From Lachnospiraceae bacterium UBA7598 (GTDB lineage: Bacteria; Bacillota; Clostridia; Lachnospirales; Lachnospiraceae), in contig DLQV01000153.1 of NCBI GenBank assembly GCA_002474415.1, positions 1 through 7,107 of the forward strand: a DNA stretch of 7,107 nt, given 5' to 3'. The notes beneath the pieces are model-generated. The model saw only the letters and a program-made list of their open reading frames with translations, ran no database searches and was not told where the DNA came from. Positions 1 to 6,804 of the stretch are shown in pieces (positions within the stretch are counted from its first letter, which is position 1; each line of letters opens with the position of its first letter). Made by a program: the position numbers and the translations under genes.

Positions 1-1234
1 TCTTGCCTGCCTGCATGGACAGCTGGCGGATCTTCTCGTGCAGTTCCTGACGGTTTCCACCCTCTTTTACGGCATCCATCATGATATTCTCTGTTGCCAT
101 AAACGGAATTTCTGCCATAAAGTGCTTGTAAATTACCTTCGGATATACCACCAGACCATCTACAACATTTAAGCACAGATCCAGGATACCATCGATTGCA
201 AGGAATCCTTCCGGTACAGACAGACGCTTGTTGGCTGAATCATCGAGTGTACGCTCAAACCACTGTGTTGCAGAAGTAATGGCCGGATTTAATGCATCTA
301 CCATCACATAGCGGGACAGAGAAGCAATACGCTCACTCCGCATCGGGTTACGCTTGTACGCCATCGCAGAAGATCCGATCTGATTCTTTTCAAATGGCTC
401 CTCTACTTCTTTCAGATGCTGCAGGAGACGAATATCATTTGACATCTTATGTGCGCTGGCCGCAATGCCTGCTAAAACATTCAAAACACGGGTATCTACT
501 TTACGGGAATAGGTCTGTCCGGAAACCGGATAGCAGGACTTAAATCCCATTTTCTCAGCGATCATCGGATCAATCTTATCAATTGTCTCCTGATCCCCGT
601 CAAAGAGTTCTAAGAAACTTGCCTGAGTACCGGTTGTTCCCTTGGATCCCAGCAGTTTTAATGTGCTCTGTACGTACTCCAGATCCTCCAGATCCATCAG
701 AAACTCCTGTGTCCAGAGAGTTGCACGCTTTCCTACAGTAGTCGGCTGTGCCGGCTGGAAATGCGTAAATGCAAGGGTCGGCTGATCCTTATACTTTTCT
801 GCAAAATTGGACAGCTCTGCAATTACACTGACAAGCTTCTTATGTACAAGCTTCAATGCCTCGTTCATGAGAATGATATCTGTGTTGTCTCCAACATAGC
901 AGGAAGTAGCACCCAGATGAATGATACCGGCAGCCTTCGGACACTGCTGTCCATAGGCATACACATGGCTCATGACATCATGACGTACCAGTTTCTCACG
1001 TGCGACTGCTACATCATAATTAATGTCATTGACATGTTCTTTCATCTCATCAATCATATCCTGTGTGATGACCGGCTTTCCGTTCTCGGAAAGTCCGAGT
1101 TCCATCTCTGTCTCAGCCAGTGCGATCCAGAGTTTTCTCCATGTGGAAAATTTCATATCCTGGGAAAAAATGTACTGCATTTCCTTGCTGGCATAACGCT
1201 CGGAAAGCGGACTTGTGTATCTGTCTGTGCTCAT
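1..1234 (-). CDS. purB: Adenylosuccinate lyase (3' end beyond window)
   Basis: PurB cleaves SAICAR to AICAR plus fumarate, and adenylosuccinate to AMP plus fumarate, in the cytosol. It belongs to the fumarase/aspartase superfamily. Translating back from the ATG at 1234-1232 gives 411 residues (MSTDRYTSPLSERYAS...) open to the window edge. Visible hallmarks are RHDVMSHVYAYG (about 84-95), LGATSCYVGDNTD (107-119), the TH of AFTHFQPAQPTT (His158, a likely catalytic histidine) and the signature loop GSSAMAYKRNP (287-297) with the probable catalytic serine at 289. These blocks resemble the animal-type enzyme (about 480 residues) more than the shorter Bacillus-type PurB, so roughly 65-70 residues are probably missing. 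The signature has Ala292 where Pro is usual. The start is supported by AAGGAG at 1241-1246, six bases from the ATG. The gene lies 33 nt after purF and uses the product of PurC, which fits an operon. Family assignment is firm; the C-terminus cannot be judged. Confidence 0.96.
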   Translation of the reverse strand, partial: MSTDRYTSPLSERYASKEMQYIFSQDMKFSTWRKLWIALAETEMELGLSENGKPVITQDMIDEMKEHVNDINYDVAVAREKLVRHDVMSHVYAYGQQCPKAAGIIHLGATSCYVGDNTDIILMNEALKLVHKKLVSVIAELSNFAEKYKDQPTLAFTHFQPAQPTTVGKRATLWTQEFLMDLEDLEYVQSTLKLLGSKGTTGTQASFLELFDGDQETIDKIDPMIAEKMGFKSCYPVSGQTYSRKVDTRVLNVLAGIAASAHKMSNDIRLLQHLKEVEEPFEKNQIGSSAMAYKRNPMRSERIASLSRYVMVDALNPAITSATQWFERTLDDSANKRLSVPEGFLAIDGILDLCLNVVDGLVVYPKVIYKHFMAEIPFMATENIMMDAVKEGGNRQELHEKIRQLSMQAGK

Positions 1235-1267
1235 GTTCTTCTCCTTTTATTCGAATACATTGGTAAT

Positions 1268-2740
1268 TTATCGGCTCATCTTGCGCTCAAGATCAATCTC
1301 TTTGTCGTAGTACTCTCCGCGAATGTCCTGTTTTGGCGGTTCCATCGGGTACTTGCCCGTAAAACAGCCGGTACAGATCGGAAGTCCTTCTGCCATTTCT
1401 TTCAGACGCTCGATTCCAAGATAGCCAAGAGAATCTGCGCCGATGATCTGACGGATCTCCTCAATCGTACGGTTATAAGCAATCAGCTGCTCACGTGCCG
1501 GAATATCAGTTCCGAAATAACAAGGCCATAAAAATGGCGGAGAACTGATACGTACATGCACCTCGGTCGCTCCTGCATCTCTTAACATACGCACAATACG
1601 GTCAGATGTCGTACCTCTTACGATCGAATCGTCAATCATAATGACACGTTTGCCTGCCACTGCCTCACGCAGTACATTCAGCTTCACCTGTACGCTTGAT
1701 TCCCTGCTGCTCTGCTTTGGCTTGATGAACGTACGTCCCACATAACTGTTCTTGACAAAAGCTGTACCATACGGGATTCCCGATTCCAGAGAATAGCCAA
1801 GTGCTGCAGCATTTCCGGACTCCGGTACACCGGTCACCAGATCTGCCTCCACCGGGGAATCCTGTGCAAGAAAACGACCTGCCTTGATACGGCTCGCATA
1901 TACGCTCACCCCGTCAATATGGCTGTCCGGTCTTGCAAAATAGATGTACTCAAAAATACAGCGTGCTTCCTTTTCTTTTGGAAGTGCCATGGTCATATCG
2001 GACTCAATGCCTTTTTCCGGAGAAATGGTCACAACTTCACCCGGCAGCACATCACGCACAAACGTTGCACCAATGGTGTCAAGTGCACAGGTTTCCGATG
2101 TGATGATATATGAATTGTCACGCTTTCCGATACAAAGCGGCTTAAAGCCGTATGGATCACGTGCTCCAATCAATTTACGAGGACTTGCTACAACCAGTGC
2201 GTAAGCTCCCTTGAGACGCTGGCACGCACGGCGCACAGCTTCTTCTGCTGACTGGGAATTCAGACGCTCCCTTGCGATATAATAGGCAATCACCTCAGAA
2301 TCAATGGTGGTCTGGAAAATTGCTCCCGTATATTCCAGCTCCTTGCGAAGCTCCGGTGCATTGATCAGGTTGCCGTTGTGGGCAAGTGCCAATGTACCTT
2401 TGACATAATTTAACACGAGTGGCTGGGCATTTTCACGGGTAGACGAACCGGCCGTCGAATAGCGTACATGTCCGACTCCGATGTCCCCCTTCATCTGCTC
2501 AAGATTTTCCGGTGCGAACACTTCATTTACAAGTCCCATTCCCTTATAAGAAAGAACCTTGCCCTTTGGACCGCTGGTATCGCTGACTGCAATACCGCAG
2601 CTCTCCTGGCCGCGGTGCTGCAGGGCAAACAGTCCATAATATATTGTCGATGCTACATCTGCACCATCGAAATCATACATTCCGAAGACGCCACACTCTT
2701 CATGAAGTGTATCCGCATCATAACTGTTATTCTGAATCAT
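1268..2740 (-). CDS. purF: Amidophosphoribosyltransferase (glutamine PRPP amidotransferase)
   Basis: PurF makes 5-phosphoribosylamine from PRPP and glutamine, the committed first step of purine synthesis. The 490-residue protein is full length. The N-terminal Ntn glutaminase domain starts at Cys16 (EECGVFG), so a 15-residue propeptide is probably removed to free the nucleophile. Other glutaminase marks are HVRYSTAGS (91-99, Arg93), HNGNL (121-125) and Asp147 in TTIDSEV. The C-terminal phosphoribosyltransferase domain carries the PRPP loop VIMIDDSIVRGTT (366-378). Cysteines 261, 407, 456 and 459 sit where the Bacillus subtilis enzyme binds its 4Fe-4S cluster, so this is probably the oxygen-sensitive cluster-containing type. 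The ATG is preceded by AGGAG (2747-2751) six bases away. The gap to purC is 15 nt and is filled by this site; purB follows after 33 nt. Purine-nucleotide feedback inhibition is known for the family. No separate promoter is visible. Confidence 0.98.
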   Translation of the reverse strand: MIQNNSYDADTLHEECGVFGMYDFDGADVASTIYYGLFALQHRGQESCGIAVSDTSGPKGKVLSYKGMGLVNEVFAPENLEQMKGDIGVGHVRYSTAGSSTRENAQPLVLNYVKGTLALAHNGNLINAPELRKELEYTGAIFQTTIDSEVIAYYIARERLNSQSAEEAVRRACQRLKGAYALVVASPRKLIGARDPYGFKPLCIGKRDNSYIITSETCALDTIGATFVRDVLPGEVVTISPEKGIESDMTMALPKEKEARCIFEYIYFARPDSHIDGVSVYASRIKAGRFLAQDSPVEADLVTGVPESGNAAALGYSLESGIPYGTAFVKNSYVGRTFIKPKQSSRESSVQVKLNVLREAVAGKRVIMIDDSIVRGTTSDRIVRMLRDAGATEVHVRISSPPFLWPCYFGTDIPAREQLIAYNRTIEEIRQIIGADSLGYLGIERLKEMAEGLPICTGCFTGKYPMEPPKQDIRGEYYDKEIDLERKMSR

Positions 2741-2755
2741 TGTGATCTCCTATAT

Positions 2756-3631
2756 CTATCTTGTAAAAGGCTTTCCTGTCAGAAGCTCATATGCTTCCTT
2801 GTATTTATCAACGGTCTTTGTGACAACTTCTTCCGGAAGAAGGAAATCATTGTCCGGATTTGCCTTAAGCCAGTCTCTGACATACTGCTTGTCGAATGAT
2901 GGCTGTCCCTGTCCAGGCTTGTAGCCTTCCAATGGCCAGAATCTGGAGCTGTCCGGTGTAAGCATCTCGTCACCAAGAACAACCTTTCCGTTTTCATCAA
3001 GTCCAAACTCAAACTTGGTATCTGCAATGATGATTCCCTTGGAAAGTGCATACTCTGCACACTTCTTATAGAGAGCGATGGTGCAGTCTTTGATCTGTGT
3101 CGCATAATCACGGCCTTTTCCCGGATAAATTTTCTCCAGTACCTCTACCGACTGCTCGAAGGAAATATTCTCATCATGATCTCCCAGATCTGCCTTGGTA
3201 CTCGGTGTATAAATCGGCTCCGGAAGTTTATCGGACTCTACCAGTCCCTCTGGAAGCTTAATACCGCATACGGTACCGTTTTCTTTGTAGCTTGCCCAGC
3301 CGCTTCCTGTGATATAGCCACGAACGATACACTCGATTGGGAGCATCTCTAACTTCTTGCACATCATGCTGTTTCCGTCAAAACGCTCCTGCTGGAAAAA
3401 TTCCGGCATATCCTTGACATCTACAGAGATCATATGATTCGGAACAACATCCTTTGTAAAATCAAACCAGAATTTTGACATCTGTGTCAGAATCGCACCC
3501 TTGTCAGTGATTTTGTTCTTTAAGATGTTGTCAAATGCGGAAATACGGTCAGTAGCTACAATGATCAGGCTGTCTCCGTTATCATAGACTTCTCTTACTT
3601 TTCCTTCTTTGAATGGTTTAAATTCCTTCAT
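2756..3631 (-). CDS. purC: Phosphoribosylaminoimidazole-succinocarboxamide (SAICAR) synthase
   Basis: PurC joins CAIR and aspartate using ATP to form SAICAR, the substrate that PurB (two genes downstream) cleaves. The 291-residue protein is complete. It shows the N-terminal GKVREVYD nucleotide-binding strand-loop (10-17), ATDRISAFD (26-34), the first family signature LPIECIVRGYITGSGW (97-112), the second signature IIADTKFEFG (201-210), and DEMLTPDSSRFWP (221-233), which contributes to substrate and metal binding. It is about 50 residues longer than the roughly 240-residue Bacillus-type PurC and looks like the longer, yeast Ade1-like form, with the extension mainly at the C-terminus (PSFDKQYVRDWL and after). 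The start is supported by AAGGAG at 3639-3644, seven bases from the ATG. It begins 19 nt after gpmI ends, with no terminator or riboswitch between, so it is probably transcribed from a promoter at or before gpmI. The protein is cytosolic. Confidence 0.97.
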   Translation of the reverse strand: MKEFKPFKEGKVREVYDNGDSLIIVATDRISAFDNILKNKITDKGAILTQMSKFWFDFTKDVVPNHMISVDVKDMPEFFQQERFDGNSMMCKKLEMLPIECIVRGYITGSGWASYKENGTVCGIKLPEGLVESDKLPEPIYTPSTKADLGDHDENISFEQSVEVLEKIYPGKGRDYATQIKDCTIALYKKCAEYALSKGIIIADTKFEFGLDENGKVVLGDEMLTPDSSRFWPLEGYKPGQGQPSFDKQYVRDWLKANPDNDFLLPEEVVTKTVDKYKEAYELLTGKPFTR

Positions 3632-3650
3632 TTTCGCTCTCCTTAATATT

Positions 3651-5192
3651 TTATTTTTCGATTAACAAACTCTTTCCGGTCATCTCTTTTGGCTGCTCTA
3701 ATCCCATAATCTGAAGCAGAGTCGGAGCAATATCTGCCAGGCATCCGCCCTCACGCAGGGTATACTTCGGATCCGCATTTACGAGAATAAACGGTACCGG
3801 ATTGGTTGTATGTGCAGTATGTGGCTCGCCTGTTTCGTAGTCGATCATCTTCTCTGCATTTCCGTGATCTGCACAGATAAACAGAACGCCGTCTACGTCC
3901 TTGATTGCCTGAACTGCATCTCCTACCAGTCCGTCCACACGCTCGACTGCCTTGATGGCTGCCGGAATCACACCGGTGTGTCCAACCATATCCGGGTTTG
4001 CAAAGTTGATAACGATAACATCATACTTGTCAGACTTAATTGCTTCTACAAGATCCATACCAACTTCCGGTGCACTCATCTCCGGCTTCAGATCGTATGT
4101 TGCAACATCCTTCGGAGAATTTACCAGCAGACGCGCCTCATCAACGTTTGGCTCTTCTACTCCACCGTTAAAGAAGAAGGTAACATGTGCATACTTCTCT
4201 GTTTCTGCCAGACGAAGCTGTGTCTTTCCACACTTTGCCAGGTACTCACCGAATGTATTGACAATGTGCTCTTTCTCGAAAGCAATCAGCTTGTTCGGGA
4301 TCGTCTCATCATAATCCTTAAAGCAGACAAATGTTGTCTTAAGAAATGGACGATCAAATCCGGTAAACTTGTCATCACAGAATGCACGTGTCATTTCACG
4401 GGCACGGTCCGGACGGAAGTTAAAGAAGATTACGGAATCATTCTCTTTTACAACAGAAACCGGCTTTCCGTTCTCTGTAATTACCGTAGGAAGTACGAAC
4501 TCGTCGGTTACCTCCTTGGCATAAGAATCTTCCATTGCCTTTACGGCATCTTCTGCCTGTACACCCTCGCCTTTTGTCAGAGAATCATAGGCTTTCTGTA
4601 CACGATCCCAGTTATTATCACGATCCATTGCATAGTAACGTCCGGATAAAGAAGCGATCTTTCCAACACCGATCTCCTTCATCTTCTTTTCCAGTTCTTC
4701 TACAAATTCTTTTCCGGATTCCGGAGGAGTATCACGGCCATCCAGGAATGCGTGAACGTATACCTTGGTAAGTCCCTGCTTCTTTGCCATCTCTAAAAGA
4801 CCATAAAGGTGGGAAATATGGCTGTGTACACCACCATCAGAAAGAAGTCCCCACAGGTGCAGGTCCGAATCATTTTTCTTACAGTTATCCATAGCTGCAA
4901 GCAGTGCTTTATTCTCGAAAAAGTCACCATCTTCGATTGCCTTGGTAATTCTGGTCAGATCCTGGTAAATAATACGGCCGGCACCAATATTCATATGTCC
5001 AACCTCAGAGTTACCCATCTGTCCGTCCGGAAGTCCTACTGCCAGGCCGGAAGCCTGTCCCTTTACAAAAGGACACTCCTTCATTAATTTATCCATCACC
5101 GGGGTATTTGCCAGTGCAATGGCATTTCCCTCTGTATGGTCGCTCAGACCATAGCCATCAAGAACCATTAAAACAACAGGTTTTTTGCTCAT
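3651..5192 (-). CDS. gpmI: 2,3-bisphosphoglycerate-independent phosphoglycerate mutase
   Basis: GpmI interconverts 3- and 2-phosphoglycerate in lower glycolysis using two metal ions (normally manganese) and a phosphoserine intermediate. The 513 residues match the usual family length. The alkaline-phosphatase-like core gives VLMVLDGYGL (7-16, metal ligand Asp12) and GQMGNSEVGHMNIGAG (57-72, nucleophile Ser62). The inserted phosphotransferase domain gives SDGGVHSH (118-125), DGRDTPP (151-157), SGRYYAMDRDNNWDR (183-197) and FNFRPDRAR (257-265). The core then returns with NFANPDMVGHTG (396-407; Asp401, His405), ADHGNAEKM (441-449; Asp442, His443) and HTAHTTNPVPF (458-468). All catalytic and metal motifs look intact. 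A GAGG-containing site at 5200-5203 lies seven bases before the ATG. A 100-nt AT-rich leader separates it from the CapA-like gene, while purC follows after only 19 nt. Together with tpiA upstream it suggests a remnant of the common gap-pgk-tpiA-gpmI glycolytic cluster. Confidence 0.98.
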   Translation of the reverse strand: MSKKPVVLMVLDGYGLSDHTEGNAIALANTPVMDKLMKECPFVKGQASGLAVGLPDGQMGNSEVGHMNIGAGRIIYQDLTRITKAIEDGDFFENKALLAAMDNCKKNDSDLHLWGLLSDGGVHSHISHLYGLLEMAKKQGLTKVYVHAFLDGRDTPPESGKEFVEELEKKMKEIGVGKIASLSGRYYAMDRDNNWDRVQKAYDSLTKGEGVQAEDAVKAMEDSYAKEVTDEFVLPTVITENGKPVSVVKENDSVIFFNFRPDRAREMTRAFCDDKFTGFDRPFLKTTFVCFKDYDETIPNKLIAFEKEHIVNTFGEYLAKCGKTQLRLAETEKYAHVTFFFNGGVEEPNVDEARLLVNSPKDVATYDLKPEMSAPEVGMDLVEAIKSDKYDVIVINFANPDMVGHTGVIPAAIKAVERVDGLVGDAVQAIKDVDGVLFICADHGNAEKMIDYETGEPHTAHTTNPVPFILVNADPKYTLREGGCLADIAPTLLQIMGLEQPKEMTGKSLLIEK

Positions 5193-5223
5193 AATTCATC
5201 CTCTCTTTCCATTGCAACAATTG

Positions 5224-5239
5224 TATACTTTTATACTTT
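5224..5239. repeat. 8-bp tandem duplication TATACTTT x2
   Basis: TATACTTT occurs twice head to tail on the plus strand (5224-5231 and 5232-5239), immediately beside the 8-bp palindrome ACAATTGT at 5217-5224. It falls in the probable transcribed leader of gpmI, about 25-50 nt before the start codon. It could be a slippage-derived duplication, or part of a regulator site together with the nearby TTACATAA pair. Confidence 0.5.
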
Positions 5240-5243
5240 ATTG

Positions 5244-5271
5244 TTACATAACCACTTATTATATTACATAA
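5244..5271. repeat. Two TTACATAA direct repeats spaced 20 bp in the gpmI leader
   Basis: The plus strand carries TTACATAA at 5244-5251 and again at 5264-5271. The start-to-start distance is 20 bp, close to two helical turns, so both copies face the same side of the DNA. The candidate TATAAT element at 5258-5263 lies between them. The arrangement could be a paired operator for a dimeric regulator, but the region is so AT-rich that chance is a real alternative. The repeat itself is read directly; function is inference. Confidence 0.5.
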
Positions 5272-5292
5272 TTTGAACGGGATTGCAAGTGT

Positions 5293-6804
5293 TCACTGCA
5301 AATTTCCCACAATATCGATCGATTTTAAATCCAGATCCACGTCGTCAAAATACTGACCATACCGTCGTCCAGAGGTATATGCATAAGGAGATGTTCCCGG
5401 TTTTTCTACATTTTTATATGGATAAAAACATCCATCCTCGTCGATTCCCACATTCTGGGAAATATCTGCCAGATAATGATAAAACGCTTTGACCTGCTTT
5501 TTTTCTGTCAGAATCGACGTCTTTAACGAATCCTGTATGCATGGAATCATCCGCAGTTTCAGACTGCCGGAATCATCAATCTGTATCTGTGCAATCGTTG
5601 TGTACAGTTTTCCGGTGGAAAACCAGAAGTTTCCCACACTGTACGCCACCGGCATATTTTTTATAAACTCAACGCCCTGCAGACGGTGTGGATGTCCACC
5701 AATCACAGCATCTGCACCAGCTTTTACACAAAGATCTGCAATGTCTGTCTGATCCTGCCCATAATGGATCTTTCCTTCTGTTCCCCAGTGAACATATGCG
5801 ATTACATAATCGCTGTTCTTCTTCGCACGTTGCAGTTCTTTCTTCCATACCTCTTCCTGCTGGGTCTTTAATACTCCCGGTTTCTCCTTTTGGGCTTTCT
5901 GTGTAAAATGATAAAATCTTTCAATTTCTGTCGCAGATACAATCGCAATCTTTCGTCCGCCTGCGACCACATAGCGCACCGCGCTTGCCTCTGTCAGATT
6001 TCTGCCACCGCCACTGTACAGAATTCCCGCCGCATGCAATGCATCCAATGTATCCAGAAATCCCTGCTCCCCATAATCAAACACGTGATTATTTGCCACA
6101 GAAACCATATCTATTCCTGACGTATGCAGCAATCCGGCATCCTTTGGATCTGCCCGGAAGCAGTATGCCTTTCCTTCCTGCCGCTGGCCACGTGTCGTAT
6201 AAGCAAACTCATTGTTTGCCATCGTAAAATCTGCCGAAATCAGTTCCTTTTTTACGCCATCCGAAAAATAATCCGCCATATGGTTCTTTGCCGTTTTCCC
6301 CGTACACCAGTCCTCATCCAGACAAATATCCCCGATAAAATCCAGACGAATACAGGATGGATCGGATACCTCTTTCCAGATCACATCTTCGTACGAATAC
6401 GACAGGTACTGCCGCTGCCGGCAATACAAAAGCCACAAAACATGCATACTGTTTCCGGTAAACCGATACCACAGGTCCGGATCCTGATTTCCGTTTTCCA
6501 GCTGTGTGTACAGACTTTGCAACACACCGCTCCCATACTGTGTTCCAATCCAGTTCATAAAAGCTTCATCCACCGGATATTTCTGAAAAAACGCTCCAGA
6601 GGCCGTCTGCAAAATCTGATTTTCCAGGTCCTGTGCTTCCGGTTCGGCATTCTGTGATGTCTCCGTGACCTTTGAGGTTTTTTCCTCATATTCAGTTTGT
6701 ACTTCCTTAGTCTCTTTTACCGGCTGTGTATTTTGGATAATGCCATGTGTCAAAGCAAAAATAAACAACAAGAGAACGACACATTCCAGACATTTTTTCT
6801 TCAT
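5293..6804 (-). CDS. CapA/PGA_cap-family exported protein (putative metallophosphoesterase-like)
   Basis: This 503-residue protein starts MKKK and has one hydrophobic stretch (about 9-23), a signal peptide or membrane anchor without a lipobox. A charged, E/K/T/Q-rich spacer follows (27-62), suggesting an extracytoplasmic protein. The CapA-type, calcineurin-like fold runs from about 151 to 425: DFIGDICLDEDW (155-166), NNEF (197-200), SVANNHVFDYGEQGF (235-249), AYVHWGTE (336-343), GGHPHRLQGVE (369-379) and PVAYSVGNFWF (385-395). The Asp, Asn and His residues in these blocks are likely metal-site residues. Residues about 63-150 form an extension I do not recognise. CapA of Bacillus is about 400 residues and takes part in poly-gamma-glutamate capsule work, but no capB or capC is seen here, so a capsule role should not be assumed; a cell-envelope hydrolase role is equally plausible. 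It lies between tpiA and gpmI. No Shine-Dalgarno precedes the ATG, yet no in-frame ATG, GTG or TTG lies between it and the upstream stop, and the signal sequence fixes the N-terminus. Confidence 0.88.
   Translation of the reverse strand: MKKKCLECVVLLLFIFALTHGIIQNTQPVKETKEVQTEYEEKTSKVTETSQNAEPEAQDLENQILQTASGAFFQKYPVDEAFMNWIGTQYGSGVLQSLYTQLENGNQDPDLWYRFTGNSMHVLWLLYCRQRQYLSYSYEDVIWKEVSDPSCIRLDFIGDICLDEDWCTGKTAKNHMADYFSDGVKKELISADFTMANNEFAYTTRGQRQEGKAYCFRADPKDAGLLHTSGIDMVSVANNHVFDYGEQGFLDTLDALHAAGILYSGGGRNLTEASAVRYVVAGGRKIAIVSATEIERFYHFTQKAQKEKPGVLKTQQEEVWKKELQRAKKNSDYVIAYVHWGTEGKIHYGQDQTDIADLCVKAGADAVIGGHPHRLQGVEFIKNMPVAYSVGNFWFSTGKLYTTIAQIQIDDSGSLKLRMIPCIQDSLKTSILTEKKQVKAFYHYLADISQNVGIDEDGCFYPYKNVEKPGTSPYAYTSGRRYGQYFDDVDLDLKSIDIVGNLQ

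Larger units (their letters stand above)
5193..5292 (-). promoter_or_regulatory. AT-rich leader of gpmI with candidate sigma-A-type promoter
   Basis: This 100-nt spacer is strikingly AT-rich between about 5218 and 5275. Read on the minus strand, a perfect TATAAT lies at 5263-5258, and TTGCAA at 5288-5283 could act as a -35 element (four of six matches). Their spacing of 19 bp is longer than the usual 17, so the pair is suggestive, not convincing. Transcription from here would give a leader of about 60 nt. Other -10-like words (TATAAA, TACAAT) occur nearer the gene but have no good -35 partner. I see no terminator with a U-tract and no purine riboswitch core, so read-through from the upstream gene also remains possible. 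Confidence 0.4.

Noticed and set aside
761..1531. Long plus-strand open frame (256 codons) across the purB/purF junction
   Set aside because: It lies antisense to two well-supported genes, has no recognisable motif and spans their spacer. Its Cys/Leu/His-rich composition is typical of a shadow frame.
3632..3650. Terminator or promoter between gpmI and purC
   Set aside because: Only 19 nt are available and they are taken up by the purC ribosome binding site. No stem or promoter hexamers are seen.
3810..4649. Long plus-strand open frame (279 codons) opposite gpmI
   Set aside because: It is wholly antisense to the intact, motif-rich gpmI, and its cysteine-rich product shows no domain. It is a frame shadow.
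5193..5292. Purine riboswitch before gpmI that might control the purine genes
   Set aside because: The spacer lacks the conserved aptamer core and paired helices; it is AT-rich repeats only.
6124..6657. Plus-strand open frame (177 codons) opposite the CapA-like gene
   Set aside because: It is antisense to the part of the CapA-like gene holding its N-terminal half, with no ribosome binding site or recognisable protein features.
5293..6804. Poly-gamma-glutamate capsule locus
   Set aside because: Only a CapA-family protein is present. CapB, CapC and CapE/CapD-like genes are absent from the window, and many CapA-family proteins are not linked to capsules.
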